Below are positions 44,532 to 53,001 of a stretch of 64,000 nucleotides of DNA, piece after piece. The stretch comes from Ameyamaea chiangmaiensis (GTDB lineage: Bacteria > Pseudomonadota > Alphaproteobacteria > Acetobacterales > Acetobacteraceae), in NCBI RefSeq assembly GCF_025995235.1, contig NZ_BAPT01000057.1, forward strand, positions 136,970 to 200,969, given 5' to 3'. Made by a program: the position numbers and the translations under genes. A model generated the notes under the pieces. The model made no database searches, had not been told where the DNA came from, and worked only from the letters and a program-made list of their open reading frames with translations. The stretch's first letter is position 1. Every line of letters starts with the position of its first letter.

Positions 44532-45331
44532 CAGCTGTATCCTGCGTTGAGGTAGTTGTCCCAGTTGCTGGCCCCGGATGAGCTGGAGGCACTTGGCGAA
44601 GTGGACGCGCCCGAATTCCCGAGAAGTCGATTGTAGGCTGCGTAGGTAGTCGCCGTGTTCCCTAAAGCGCTCGCGCCTCCTGACAATGCGTTCCCGATCC
44701 CTGATGTGGCCGCCACCGAACCTGTCGCGCCCTCCATGAGGGCTTGGTTGCTTGCTGTGGCTGTGTTCAGTGCATTCGCGGCGCTCGCGCCAGCCGCCTG
44801 AGACCCATATCCAAGAAGTGCATTTTGGCGGTTGAACTCGTTCGTCAGGTTTCCCTGCGCCGAACTGTTCGCCGAAAGCTGGTCATTGAACTGGTTCTGA
44901 TACGTGCTGTCTGCCAGGCCGCTGGCGTATGTCGACGCGCCCTTGAGGGCGGCCCCACTGTTCGCCAGCCCGCGCGCCGCCGCACTGTTCGTGGCCGCCT
45001 GCTCGCCCTGCGACAGATTCCACTGATACCCGGGCGTCTGTTCAAGCGTCGTCTGATTGAGGGCGTTTTCCGCCTTATCGATGTAGGACGTGTCGTTTGA
45101 ATTATACGCCTGATTGTTCGACATCGAACCGAGGTAGTTCGTGCCTACCGCGACGTACGGGTTGTAGTAGTCCTGCGCTGCCGAGCCGCCAGCGCTGATG
45201 TTCTTCGCCGCTGTCTGCCCGGCTTGAGACGCCGCTTGCCGCGCTTTCTCAAGCTCGTTCACCTGCATGGCGGTCGACGCGGTTGTAGCCGCCGCTTGGG
45301 CCGCCCCCCCGATAGCGCTTCCGATTCCCAT
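44531..45331 (-). CDS. Gly/Ala/Ser-rich DNA ejection protein (P22 gp7-like position)
   Basis: 266 aa. The N-terminus (MGIGSAIGGAAQAAATTAS) is small-residue rich, then coiled coil and asparagine/serine-rich repeats. Similar proteins in podoviruses are internal head proteins released with the DNA. ATG 45331 overlaps the upstream TAA. Confidence 0.6.
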   Translation of the reverse strand: MGIGSAIGGAAQAAATTASTAMQVNELEKARQAASQAGQTAAKNISAGGSAAQDYYNPYVAVGTNYLGSMSNNQAYNSNDTSYIDKAENALNQTTLEQTPGYQWNLSQGEQAATNSAAARGLANSGAALKGASTYASGLADSTYQNQFNDQLSANSSAQGNLTNEFNRQNALLGYGSQAAGASAANALNTATASNQALMEGATGSVAATSGIGNALSGGASALGNTATTYAAYNRLLGNSGASTSPSASSSSGASNWDNYLNAGYS

Positions 45332-45684
45332 TACGATCTCTCCAATCGGTAGCAGGCAGTCAGACGGCTGGTTCCGTCAGGCCATGGCAGAACGGCGGTC
45401 ATGAAATGAACAAATCCCAGCCTGACAGCATTGATGCGCGCAGCCCTGTGCGCCGCTTCCATGACGCCCACGAGAACAAAAACCGAAGGGTGCTCGTCCC
45501 AGAAGCGCTGTATCAAACGCGAAAATGCAGCAAGCGCAGGCCGACCACGTTGGGATTGGGATGCGCCACAATGCACCTCCCATGCGGTTTCGCTTATGGG
45601 AATTGCGGCCGCCATTACGTCGCCCTCACGATAAATCTGTGCGTGGCATGGCGGCTCATGGCCAAGAAGTTCGGCAGCACTCAT
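45331..45684 (-). CDS. Phage protein, possibly acetyltransferase-like fold
   Basis: 117 aa. The layout (MVAA... start, HPSVFVLVGVMEAAHRAARINAVRLGF and a final LPWPDGTSRLTACYRLER) is reminiscent of small podovirus internal proteins with a GNAT-like fold, but this is weak. ATG 45684 overlaps the upstream stop (TGATG); GTG 45687 is possible. Confidence 0.5.
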   Translation of the reverse strand: MSAAELLGHEPPCHAQIYREGDVMAAAIPISETAWEVHCGASQSQRGRPALAAFSRLIQRFWDEHPSVFVLVGVMEAAHRAARINAVRLGFVHFMTAVLPWPDGTSRLTACYRLERS

Positions 45685-45998
45685 CACGACAGCAGATACC
45701 CATCGATGATGATGTTCAGTCCGTTCCCTGATGCCTGAATGGCATCACCACTGGTCAGCACCCGGGCCAGTTCAGGCGCAAGATCGGTTCCGTCTGATGC
45801 GATGGCCCGTGCAGGAACGATAGCGAGAGTCGTGCCGCCGCTCCGCTGGATACTGATCGTCAGGCTGACAGCCGCGCTTGTCGGATTGGCCACCACGACA
45901 CTGGTGATGACGGTTGTCCCGGCGCCGGCGGTGTAGATGGTGGCGATATCCCCCGTGAGGGTTGAGCCTTTGACGAGGTTCTGGGCTACGACGGCCAT
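45684..45998 (-). CDS. Small beta-rich phage structural protein
   Basis: 104 aa of alternating short strands (TLTGDIATIYTAGAGTTVIT and SVVVANPTSAAVSLTISI), like an Ig- or head-decoration-type fold. Probably on the virion surface or tail. Overlaps the previous gene by 13 bases. ATG 45998. Confidence 0.55.
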   Translation of the reverse strand: MAVVAQNLVKGSTLTGDIATIYTAGAGTTVITSVVVANPTSAAVSLTISIQRSGGTTLAIVPARAIASDGTDLAPELARVLTSGDAIQASGNGLNIIIDGYLLS

Positions 45999-46459
45999 TT
46001 GCGGGTCATGACCGCGAAGGCCATGCTTTCATCTGAGGATGTCCCGTCTCGGGCGTTACCGCTCGTCGTAGCGTGGATCGTACTCAATTCCTCGGCAATT
46101 TCCAAGGCTTTTAACGCTCTCGCCTCGATCTGCTGTGCGCGGCCAAGTGCCATCACCGCAGCATCGAGGGCGCGCTGCGCGAGTTCGATTGCAACTGATG
46201 ATCCGTTGAAGACCGAGAGCTTCGCGGCATCATCAGCCGAGCGGGATGCCTGGTCCGCCGAGACGATTGCGTGTTGTGTCCCGAGGGCAGCAATGTCTGC
46301 CTCCTGCGACAGGAACGCGCTGTCCACGCCAGGGGCATAACCGGTGCGGGCCCAGAGGCGCTGAAGGAACGATTGTCCCTGCAGCGTAAGCGAGCCGTCA
46401 GGATTGCACAGCTTGTTGCCAATGAACGGCGCGTTGAGGTCTTTGGCCGCGGCGCTCAT
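45986..46459 (-). CDS. Phage structural protein of unknown function
   Basis: 157 aa. The N-terminal 45 residues (APFIGNKLCNPDGSLTLQGQ, LQRLWARTG) are common at the start of podovirus neck or tail proteins; the rest is a long alanine-rich helix or coiled coil. ATG 46459, ATGA overlap with the gp10-like gene. Confidence 0.55.
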   Translation of the reverse strand: MSAAAKDLNAPFIGNKLCNPDGSLTLQGQSFLQRLWARTGYAPGVDSAFLSQEADIAALGTQHAIVSADQASRSADDAAKLSVFNGSSVAIELAQRALDAAVMALGRAQQIEARALKALEIAEELSTIHATTSGNARDGTSSDESMAFAVMTRKWPS

Positions 46460-47913
46460 GTGCGCACCGGGTCGATATCGATGAAGGCACCCATGAGTGC
46501 CGTCTGCGCCTGTCCAGTCCAGGTAATCCGGTAGACGCGATCACGCGCCATGCCGAGGCGCCAGAGCGTCGGCCATACATTGCCGGACGTGCCGAGCGTG
46601 AGTTCCCGCGGCGCTCCGAATGTTTCCCCTCGATCGTCGGACCAGTCGACTGCGATCGAGACGCCGCTCCCGTTCTGCATGTCGAGGCCGAATTGCCGAT
46701 GGATGCCGCGCCGACCGTTGGTCAGCAGGTGAGGGAAGGAGCGCTGGCGTTTGATCGGGGTTCCCGCATCGTCAAGCGCATCAACGCTCACCTGATAGAT
46801 GGCACCATTCTCGCGATCACCCGCCCAGACCTTGCCGTATGCCGCACACCAGAAAAGCGGGCGGACTTGGGTCTCGTTGCCGTCGCTATCGAGCGCACAG
46901 CGCTCATGCCACAGACCGGTCGACACGTCGTAAACCCATGTCGACGGCTGGCCGGGCACCGTCAGAACGTAGAAGACGTGCCCGTCCTGCTGATACACGG
47001 ACGCCACAGCGCCCGACAGATCACCCATGTCCTGAAGCGCGCCATCTACCGGGAAGGTCGAGACCGGCGCTGCAATCGTCTGCTGACCTAGATAGACGCG
47101 TGCATAGCCGTCTCGGTCCTGGCCCAGCCACATGATGCCGCCATTCATGGTGTTCGGCGTCGTGGGAATGGTGCAGATCGAGTATGGCGCGACGCAGCCG
47201 GCCTCGACAGTGACGCCCTGCACGCGCTGGAACGGGAAATCAGCGGCTCCGCTGTCGTACCAGAACTCGGTCTGCCAGCGGCCGAACAGCCAGATATATT
47301 GCCCGAGAACGGCAACGCCGATGATCGTGGACAGGCTCGTGCTGTCGCTGGCCACGTAGAGGCTATCGAACGGCGTTGTGCTCTCGTCGGCGAATTGCGC
47401 CGGGCTGGTGTACCAGTTCGTCGTATCGGGGTTCACGAACAGGAAAAACGTGTCCACGATCGCAATCGTGGCCGACCCGTAGAAAGCGCCGTCACTGATC
47501 TGGACAAGGGATCCGTATGTTCCCGAGCCGGGCTTCGAGGGCATATCGCAATACCACCCGCCGGTCGCTGTTCCATCCACTATGAACAGCGTAGTTCCGT
47601 TATCTGACATTCGTACTGGGGTGGCATAGTCGCTGATCGTGCCGATGACCGTGGTCGTGCCATTCCTGTTCAGAAGAAGAACGCTTTGCCCCAAGACAAA
47701 TATCGCGTCGCCCTGCGTCGTCTGGTAGGCGCACCGGCATATGCCGCCTGGCTGCGTTACTGTCGTGAGGCCGGGCGTCGGGTAATATGCAAACCGGACA
47801 GGCTCACCATCGTCTGCCGGAACTGGCTCTCCATACAGGTTCAGGACACGTTGGGCCGCCACAGAGACGGCGCGTGCGTCATACGACCCACCGGAGAGGT
47901 TGATGCGGGCCAT
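46456..47913 (-). CDS. Packaged DNA stabilisation protein gp10-like (tail hub)
   Basis: 485 aa. The repeated strand pattern with tryptophans (LGQYIWLFGRWQTEFWYDSG, then AGCVAPYSI, then GIMWLGQDRDGYARV) is that of P22 gp10, the beta-propeller-like hub that plugs the tail after DNA packaging. The position between tailspike and neck genes fits. ATG 47913. Confidence 0.8.
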   Translation of the reverse strand: MARINLSGGSYDARAVSVAAQRVLNLYGEPVPADDGEPVRFAYYPTPGLTTVTQPGGICRCAYQTTQGDAIFVLGQSVLLLNRNGTTTVIGTISDYATPVRMSDNGTTLFIVDGTATGGWYCDMPSKPGSGTYGSLVQISDGAFYGSATIAIVDTFFLFVNPDTTNWYTSPAQFADESTTPFDSLYVASDSTSLSTIIGVAVLGQYIWLFGRWQTEFWYDSGAADFPFQRVQGVTVEAGCVAPYSICTIPTTPNTMNGGIMWLGQDRDGYARVYLGQQTIAAPVSTFPVDGALQDMGDLSGAVASVYQQDGHVFYVLTVPGQPSTWVYDVSTGLWHERCALDSDGNETQVRPLFWCAAYGKVWAGDRENGAIYQVSVDALDDAGTPIKRQRSFPHLLTNGRRGIHRQFGLDMQNGSGVSIAVDWSDDRGETFGAPRELTLGTSGNVWPTLWRLGMARDRVYRITWTGQAQTALMGAFIDIDPVRT

Positions 47914-49556
47914 CAGTGCGGCACCACGTTTCCGCCGGTCAGATTGTAGGTCGTCTGGTCAGTGTTGGCGGTATCGATCGCATACAGGCCGCTACATCCA
48001 CGCGCCGTGCTCGTGCCAAGCGTCACATACCGCACACCCACGCCGATATAGAGGCCGGACATCGTATTTGCGTCTCCGTCCGTATTGCCTGCGCCGACTG
48101 AGCAGAATGCCATGTTGCTGATGTTTGCGCCGCTGCCATCCATGTTGGTTGCGGCGAAAAGCTGGATCGCATATGCGCTCGTCGCATCGGTATTGCCGCA
48201 ATTGGCGATCGTCGAGCCGGACCAAACCAGGTCTGAGACGCGCGAGACGACGCATGCCTGATTAGCTTTCTCGATTTTCCCTCCGAAGACCTTGAACATA
48301 GCACTCTGGAAGCGCGACGAGTTGAACACGATCAAATTGTTGGAAGGGGTCGATCCATAGCACTGCGGAGAATAGAACTCGACCTCAGACGCATTATCGA
48401 CGCTGATGCATCCCACCGCATTTGCCACGCCGTTCGTGTTGTTGCTCTCAACTTCGACCCGGCTACCATAAATGAATCCTGGGCATGTGCCGATCTGGCT
48501 CGAATTGTAGCAATCGACCTGAACGCCGGTTGAGACCTGATTGAAAACGAGACGGTCCATCCATACGGTCTGCACGAAATCTCCAATATGGAGCGCCACG
48601 GCCGGCGGCGTGTTGATAGTGGAGTTCAGGGCCGCAGACACATTGAGGTCGGAAAGCTTGATCACGTCCGCGCGCGTCGCACATCCTCCCACGTTAGCCG
48701 AGCACCCACTGTCCGACCCGGTGATATTAATCGCGACACCACCCAAAAGAGTCTCGTTGAACTGGCTGTGGTAGATGCCGATATCTGCCCCCGCATACAC
48801 GTTGACCGAATGCAACATGAAATTGGTTTCGATGTTGTGGACCTGGCAGCCGTAGCATTGCGTCACGCTGACAGCGTAGCCGGTCTGGCTCGACGTGTTT
48901 GCGCCCCAGATCGAAAGATGATCCAACTCGCCCTGATAGAAATAGCGATCGCCCGTTTCAACCGGAGCATTGAAATTGAAGATTGGCGCGCTACCAGATC
49001 CGGTCACGTGCAGGATGGTCGCGCGTACGCCAGCGCCCCCGACATGCACACCTTCACACGGCACAGTTTCACCCGATGAGGCGGCTATGTAGTAGTGGCC
49101 AGCAGGAATGAAAACGTATCCACCGTGACCGCTGATTTTGCAAACCAGCGTTAGGGCGGCCTGAAGGTACGGGGTGTCGTCCTCTGTGGTGCTCTCGGCT
49201 CCCGTTGCGCCGAAGTCTTTGAGCGACACGGTATCAGTGAGACGCGCCTCCAGCGAGCGGGCGACATTCCCTATCCACCCCGGTGAATATTTGATGATGG
49301 GCGACAGAATGCACATCGCCGTCGTAATGCAATTTGCATTGGTCGCGATAGTTGATGCCGCCGTCCCCCCGATCGTGCTGGCCGCATCGATAGTGGCATT
49401 CGTCAGCTTTCCGTTGTTTGCGTCGGCCTTCGTCGACAGCGCCCAGTTCAGACCAGTGGGGCCATCCAAAGTGACACGGCGATCCATCTGGGGAATGGAT
49501 TGCGCCCACGACATGACCGGGAACAGGAGCGCGATGAGGAAGAATATGCGCTTCAT
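47913..49556 (-). CDS. Tailspike with pectate-lyase-like beta-helix and Sec signal peptide
   Basis: 547 aa. A signal peptide (MKRIFFLIALLFPVMSWAQ) precedes a short stalk and then the tailspike hallmark SLKDFGATGAESTTEDDT near residue 110, followed by a right-handed beta-helix-like body. It should bind and perhaps cut host polysaccharide. The secretion signal on a virion protein is unexpected. ATG 49556, ATGA overlap with the upstream gene. Confidence 0.75.
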   Translation of the reverse strand: MKRIFFLIALLFPVMSWAQSIPQMDRRVTLDGPTGLNWALSTKADANNGKLTNATIDAASTIGGTAASTIATNANCITTAMCILSPIIKYSPGWIGNVARSLEARLTDTVSLKDFGATGAESTTEDDTPYLQAALTLVCKISGHGGYVFIPAGHYYIAASSGETVPCEGVHVGGAGVRATILHVTGSGSAPIFNFNAPVETGDRYFYQGELDHLSIWGANTSSQTGYAVSVTQCYGCQVHNIETNFMLHSVNVYAGADIGIYHSQFNETLLGGVAINITGSDSGCSANVGGCATRADVIKLSDLNVSAALNSTINTPPAVALHIGDFVQTVWMDRLVFNQVSTGVQVDCYNSSQIGTCPGFIYGSRVEVESNNTNGVANAVGCISVDNASEVEFYSPQCYGSTPSNNLIVFNSSRFQSAMFKVFGGKIEKANQACVVSRVSDLVWSGSTIANCGNTDATSAYAIQLFAATNMDGSGANISNMAFCSVGAGNTDGDANTMSGLYIGVGVRYVTLGTSTARGCSGLYAIDTANTDQTTYNLTGGNVVPH

Positions 49557-50401
49557 AGCTTCTGGATCTCCAGACCCGGCCAGTAGAACGGGTTGCTGAT
49601 GGGGGTTAGGATCGACGGCATCCCAAGCGTGGGGATCTGTGTGTTCGAAGCCCTGATGGTGCCGAGTGACGATTTCGCGAGTGCCGTTACCGTTGGTGAT
49701 GCCTCCTGACCGTATGACGGCGCAAGGCGCGCGGCCAGACACCACATGATGGCATCCCAATATTCGGGAGGCAGGTTGATGGGGCTTGTCAGGCTGAGGT
49801 CTGTCTGAAGCGGCTGCTTAAACAGAACATGGAATTCCCAGATTGCGCCCGTCGGTATCGGCCACGGGTAGAATTCTCCCATGGGGAACACAGGATTGTA
49901 GAACGCGTAATTGGGCCATGACCGAAGCGCCTTGAGGCCAAGGCCAGCATAGTCCTCGTATGACTGGATGATTTCCAGTGCGTAATCGATTGGCTGCACA
50001 CCAGCATCGAGGCCATTGACGGGGGTTGCGAAGTCCGCCGCGGCGAAATCGGTAGGTGCGAACTCGCCCTGCTCAGAAAGGGGAGCGCCATTGAGAAGGC
50101 GAGCATACGCGCCCTCGATCTTGTCGGGCCGAACCGGCGTGTCGAGATCGCCGCCCGGCCCGATATAGTAAACGCTCGTGCCTGTGGACGGAAACGCCAT
50201 GTCGACCAGATTTGGCACAAGCCAGCGCCGGCGCTGCCACTGTGCTAGCATCATGTTCAGATGCATGACGCCGGACGCGAGCCCTTGCGGGTCCATGTTC
50301 ATCCCACCAACGCCGACGCCCAACTGCTCGAGCGCCAGGCCGACAAGATCAGAGACGAGATAACCGCTCGTGCCGGGTGTTCCGTTACTGCTGCCTGACA
50401 T
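49553..50401 (-). CDS. Head completion/tail accessory protein (P22 gp4-like)
   Basis: 282 aa. SDLVGLALEQLGV at the start, LNMMLAQWQRRRW near residue 45 and LPPEYWDAIMWCLAARLAPSYG late are typical of the gp4 family that joins portal and tail tube in P22-like phages. ATG 50401, 17-base overlap with the small upstream gene. Confidence 0.75.
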   Translation of the reverse strand: MSGSSNGTPGTSGYLVSDLVGLALEQLGVGVGGMNMDPQGLASGVMHLNMMLAQWQRRRWLVPNLVDMAFPSTGTSVYYIGPGGDLDTPVRPDKIEGAYARLLNGAPLSEQGEFAPTDFAAADFATPVNGLDAGVQPIDYALEIIQSYEDYAGLGLKALRSWPNYAFYNPVFPMGEFYPWPIPTGAIWEFHVLFKQPLQTDLSLTSPINLPPEYWDAIMWCLAARLAPSYGQEASPTVTALAKSSLGTIRASNTQIPTLGMPSILTPISNPFYWPGLEIQKL

Positions 50402-50570
50402 TGGGCGGTCGTCCCTTGCGCCGTGTGACGGGCTTGGGCGAGAGGTCAGAGCGTGATGGCTCCGGTTCTCCCGCAAAGCGAGCGCGCACCCGCGATTCCT
50501 CGTCAGCGCTCCTGACGGTCACGGTCGTGAAACCGTCAGGGGCAAAGATCGAGCGCGGGTAGCGGCTCAT
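50385..50570 (-). CDS. Small basic phage protein
   Basis: 61 aa. SRYPRSIFAPDGFTTVTVRS begins it and a very basic proline-rich tail (KPVTRRKGRPPN) ends it. Between coat and gp4-like genes; perhaps a head or neck factor. ATG 50570 overlaps the coat stop (ATGA). Confidence 0.55.
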   Translation of the reverse strand: MSRYPRSIFAPDGFTTVTVRSADEESRVRARFAGEPEPSRSDLSPKPVTRRKGRPPNVRQQ

Positions 50571-51862
50571 CAGCCGACCAGTTCCGGCACGATGACGCAC
50601 CAGTCAGGGCGCAGCATGCCGATGCCGTAAAGCACGTCGAGACGGGTTGCCCGCGTATCATCCGACCCGTTGTAGTAGGTCAGGGTGCGCAGGCTGACCC
50701 CGTCGAGCGACGCGCGGCCGCAATCGACGACACCCCGGTCCACCATTTCCAGATCGACCGTCGCCAGCGTCATGGCGCGCTTGCTGTAGAGCATGTTCCG
50801 GCGGATAATCGAGCCGGCGGGTGCCACCAGGGTGATCGCCGCATCGGCCGCCGGCGCAGCATCGACGGTCTGATACGGGACAGGCCCATTCGCGCCCGGC
50901 GGTATGATCGCCGGAGAGAGCGGGATCGACGTTGCGCCGGATGCGCAGTTCGCGAGAACCACGAACTGCTGCGGGATGTGCAGGCTGTTCTTGTTGACGC
51001 GGTTGATGCGGTTGACGCCCGCGATGGTGATGATGTCGCCAGCGTTCAGCGTGCCGTTGATGGCTGAGGTCGTGAGCACGGAGGAATGCGGACTTGCGCT
51101 GGAAGAGATCGTCGTGACCGGCGCGCCATTGGGCGTGTAGTTCCCATACGCGCCCGTTGCCGTCGCCTTGCTGTCGTACGAGCCCGTCTCGCTGATCGGG
51201 ACGGTCTGGTCCTGCATCCACTCGCGGACGCCAAGGATCTTGCTGCCCATCTGGCCGTCGCGGGTCTGCGTCGACACGGTATTGCCGGGGTTGAAGAGCC
51301 CCATCATACCAGCGACCGTGTTGGCATCGGTCATCGGGTCCAGCACCGCATAGCGATCATCGATCGGCGCGTTGCAGGTCGTCAGAAGCGCTTTGGCCCG
51401 CAACCACGTCTGGGACGAGGGCGAGATCAGGTTGCCGTCGCTGTCGAGGTTCACGACCATGTTCGACGCCTGAAGGGCGAGCGTCATGGCGTCGGACGCC
51501 ACCTGGCCGACCAGCGCATTGACTGCCGGGGCGATGTAACGACCGGAGAAGTCGTCCATGTTCAACGTCCGCTCCTGCGTGGAGAAGGACATCGGGACGT
51601 TCTTGCGGTAGTTGATCACCAGTGGGATCGACCGTTCGGCGGTCGCTTCCGGATTGACGGTCGGGCCGTTCTGCACGACGTAATCGTTCGGCAGGCGCAC
51701 GTTGATCGTGTCGCCGATCTTCGCTCCGCTCCGAGCGAACTGGTCCTGATATTCGCGCGAAACGTTCTGCACGAAATCGTTGGTGTTGCGACGGATCATC
51801 AGCGCTTCGCGCGTGATCATCGAGTTGTTAATGAGACTGTTGGCCACGGGTTCGGCTCGCAT
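50570..51862 (-). CDS. Major capsid protein, P22 coat-like
   Basis: 430 aa. The N-terminal NSLINNSMITREAL and then EYQDQFARSGAKIGDTINVR are typical of P22-type coat proteins; the rest has the HK97-like beta-rich pattern. ATG 51862 has no good ribosome binding site and a perfect hairpin sits just before it. Relatives start near GTG 51847, so that is a fair alternative. Confidence 0.82.
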   Translation of the reverse strand: MRAEPVANSLINNSMITREALMIRRNTNDFVQNVSREYQDQFARSGAKIGDTINVRLPNDYVVQNGPTVNPEATAERSIPLVINYRKNVPMSFSTQERTLNMDDFSGRYIAPAVNALVGQVASDAMTLALQASNMVVNLDSDGNLISPSSQTWLRAKALLTTCNAPIDDRYAVLDPMTDANTVAGMMGLFNPGNTVSTQTRDGQMGSKILGVREWMQDQTVPISETGSYDSKATATGAYGNYTPNGAPVTTISSSASPHSSVLTTSAINGTLNAGDIITIAGVNRINRVNKNSLHIPQQFVVLANCASGATSIPLSPAIIPPGANGPVPYQTVDAAPAADAAITLVAPAGSIIRRNMLYSKRAMTLATVDLEMVDRGVVDCGRASLDGVSLRTLTYYNGSDDTRATRLDVLYGIGMLRPDWCVIVPELVG

Positions 51863-51867
51863 TGCAT

Positions 51868-51881
51868 GGCGCTCTTGCGCC
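51868..51881 (-). promoter_or_regulatory. Hairpin at the coat gene start
   Basis: GGCGC 51868-51872 pairs with GCGCC 51877-51881 around a 4-base loop, directly before the coat start codon and in place of a Shine-Dalgarno site. It could control coat translation. The 141 bases between coat and scaffold otherwise hold no gene. Confidence 0.35.
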
Positions 51882-52003
51882 TATGACCCGCTCTCGGCTG
51901 TGCCAGAACGTGCGCCGGTTACGACCGGAAACCACCCGTGGCTATCGTGCCAGTCAACGGGCGGGATGTGCTCCTGCCAGGCATCCGCTTAGAGGCCGTC
52001 GCC

Positions 52004-52846
52004 TTACTTCTTTGATCTGAGCTTGATGTATTCCTCAGGGCTCAGATCGCTGTCGTAGATCGACCGGCTTGATACCGCCCGACCGGACCCAGATGCCGCC
52101 GCCACAGGGGCCGGGGCTCGCGAAATCTGCTGAGTCTTCGGCGCAGGGTCAGCCACAACGGGCGCCGGCGCCTTTTCCTCAATCGAGGCCGCGAACTTGT
52201 GCAACATGGCGAACTGCTTCCGCTCTGGAGCTTCAAACAGTTCTGACGCCGCATCAGGGTCGTTCGCAAGAGCATAGTACACGGCCCCAGCGTTCTGCAA
52301 CTCTGAAATGTCCTCGATCACCTGCCGATGAGTCGGGTTTGCGAAGTCCATCCCAGCACGGGACACAAGGGACTGCGTCGCCGCCGTCACGGCTGCTGAA
52401 CCATGGGCGGCCGCAAGGGAGTCGGCCACGCGTTTGGTCGTCTCCCCGAACGCCTGCGCCCGCTGCCTCTCCGCGCTTTCGGCTGCAAGTTTGTCGCGTT
52501 CCTGCTGCCTGATCTGGTCAGGCGTCAGTTCCGGTTCGGGCTGCGTCTCTCCACGCTGTGTCGCGAGCGTGCGGCGGTATTGCTCAAGCTCCTGCTCAAG
52601 GGCGGCGCGCTGTTCTGCTTCAGCCTTGTATTTCGCCGTGATGCTGCCGATGCGCTTCACATACCACTTCGGCTCGTCCGGCTCTTTCGGCGCTTCGGCC
52701 TGAGGCTCGGGCTTCGTCTCATCAGCGGGGGCAGGGGGCGTTTCCCCCGCCGTTTCAGGCGTGGTGCTTCCGAACTCGACGCCGGCATAACGATCGGCAG
52801 GGGCGTCCGTCGCGACGACGGCAGGGGTTTCGAGGGTCTCGCTCAC
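52004..52846 (-). CDS. Scaffolding protein
   Basis: 280 aa, highly charged and helical, with glutamate and proline-rich N-terminal half (APADRYAGVEFGS, then repeated TKPEPQAEAPKEPDE), coiled coil in the middle and a basic C-terminus (YIKLRSKK). This is the character of podovirus scaffolds, and the gene lies between portal and coat. I chose GTG 52846 because it has AAGGAAG at the right distance and overlaps the upstream stop as GTGA. Confidence 0.75.
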   Translation of the reverse strand: MSETLETPAVVATDAPADRYAGVEFGSTTPETAGETPPAPADETKPEPQAEAPKEPDEPKWYVKRIGSITAKYKAEAEQRAALEQELEQYRRTLATQRGETQPEPELTPDQIRQQERDKLAAESAERQRAQAFGETTKRVADSLAAAHGSAAVTAATQSLVSRAGMDFANPTHRQVIEDISELQNAGAVYYALANDPDAASELFEAPERKQFAMLHKFAASIEEKAPAPVVADPAPKTQQISRAPAPVAAASGSGRAVSSRSIYDSDLSPEEYIKLRSKK

Positions 52847-53001
52847 TTGCTGACTTCCTTTGACCATTCACGTACAATCTTCAGCATTCGCGCTTCAGTC
52901 TCGGCCACCATGATGTCTCTGCTGTCGTATGCTGGATTGTAAGCCGAAACGGTGTAGCCATTTTTTGTTCGCGTAATGGAAATCGAGATGGGGGCGCTCA
53001 T
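52843..53001 (-). CDS. Small phage protein between portal and scaffold
   Basis: 52 aa, missed by length filters. It starts at ATG 53001, overlapping the portal stop (ATGA), and ends at TGA 52843-52845, overlapping the scaffold start (GTGA). MSAPISISITRTKNGYTVSA is a strand-rich start, then a helix (EARMLKIVREWSKEVSK). The two couplings make it very probably real. Function unknown. Confidence 0.7.
   Translation of the reverse strand: MSAPISISITRTKNGYTVSAYNPAYDSRDIMVAETEARMLKIVREWSKEVSK

Noticed and set aside
42846..44555. A 569-aa plus-strand open frame opposite the ejection protein genes.
   Set aside because: Cys/Arg rich and without motifs; the minus-strand frames form the coupled ejection operon.
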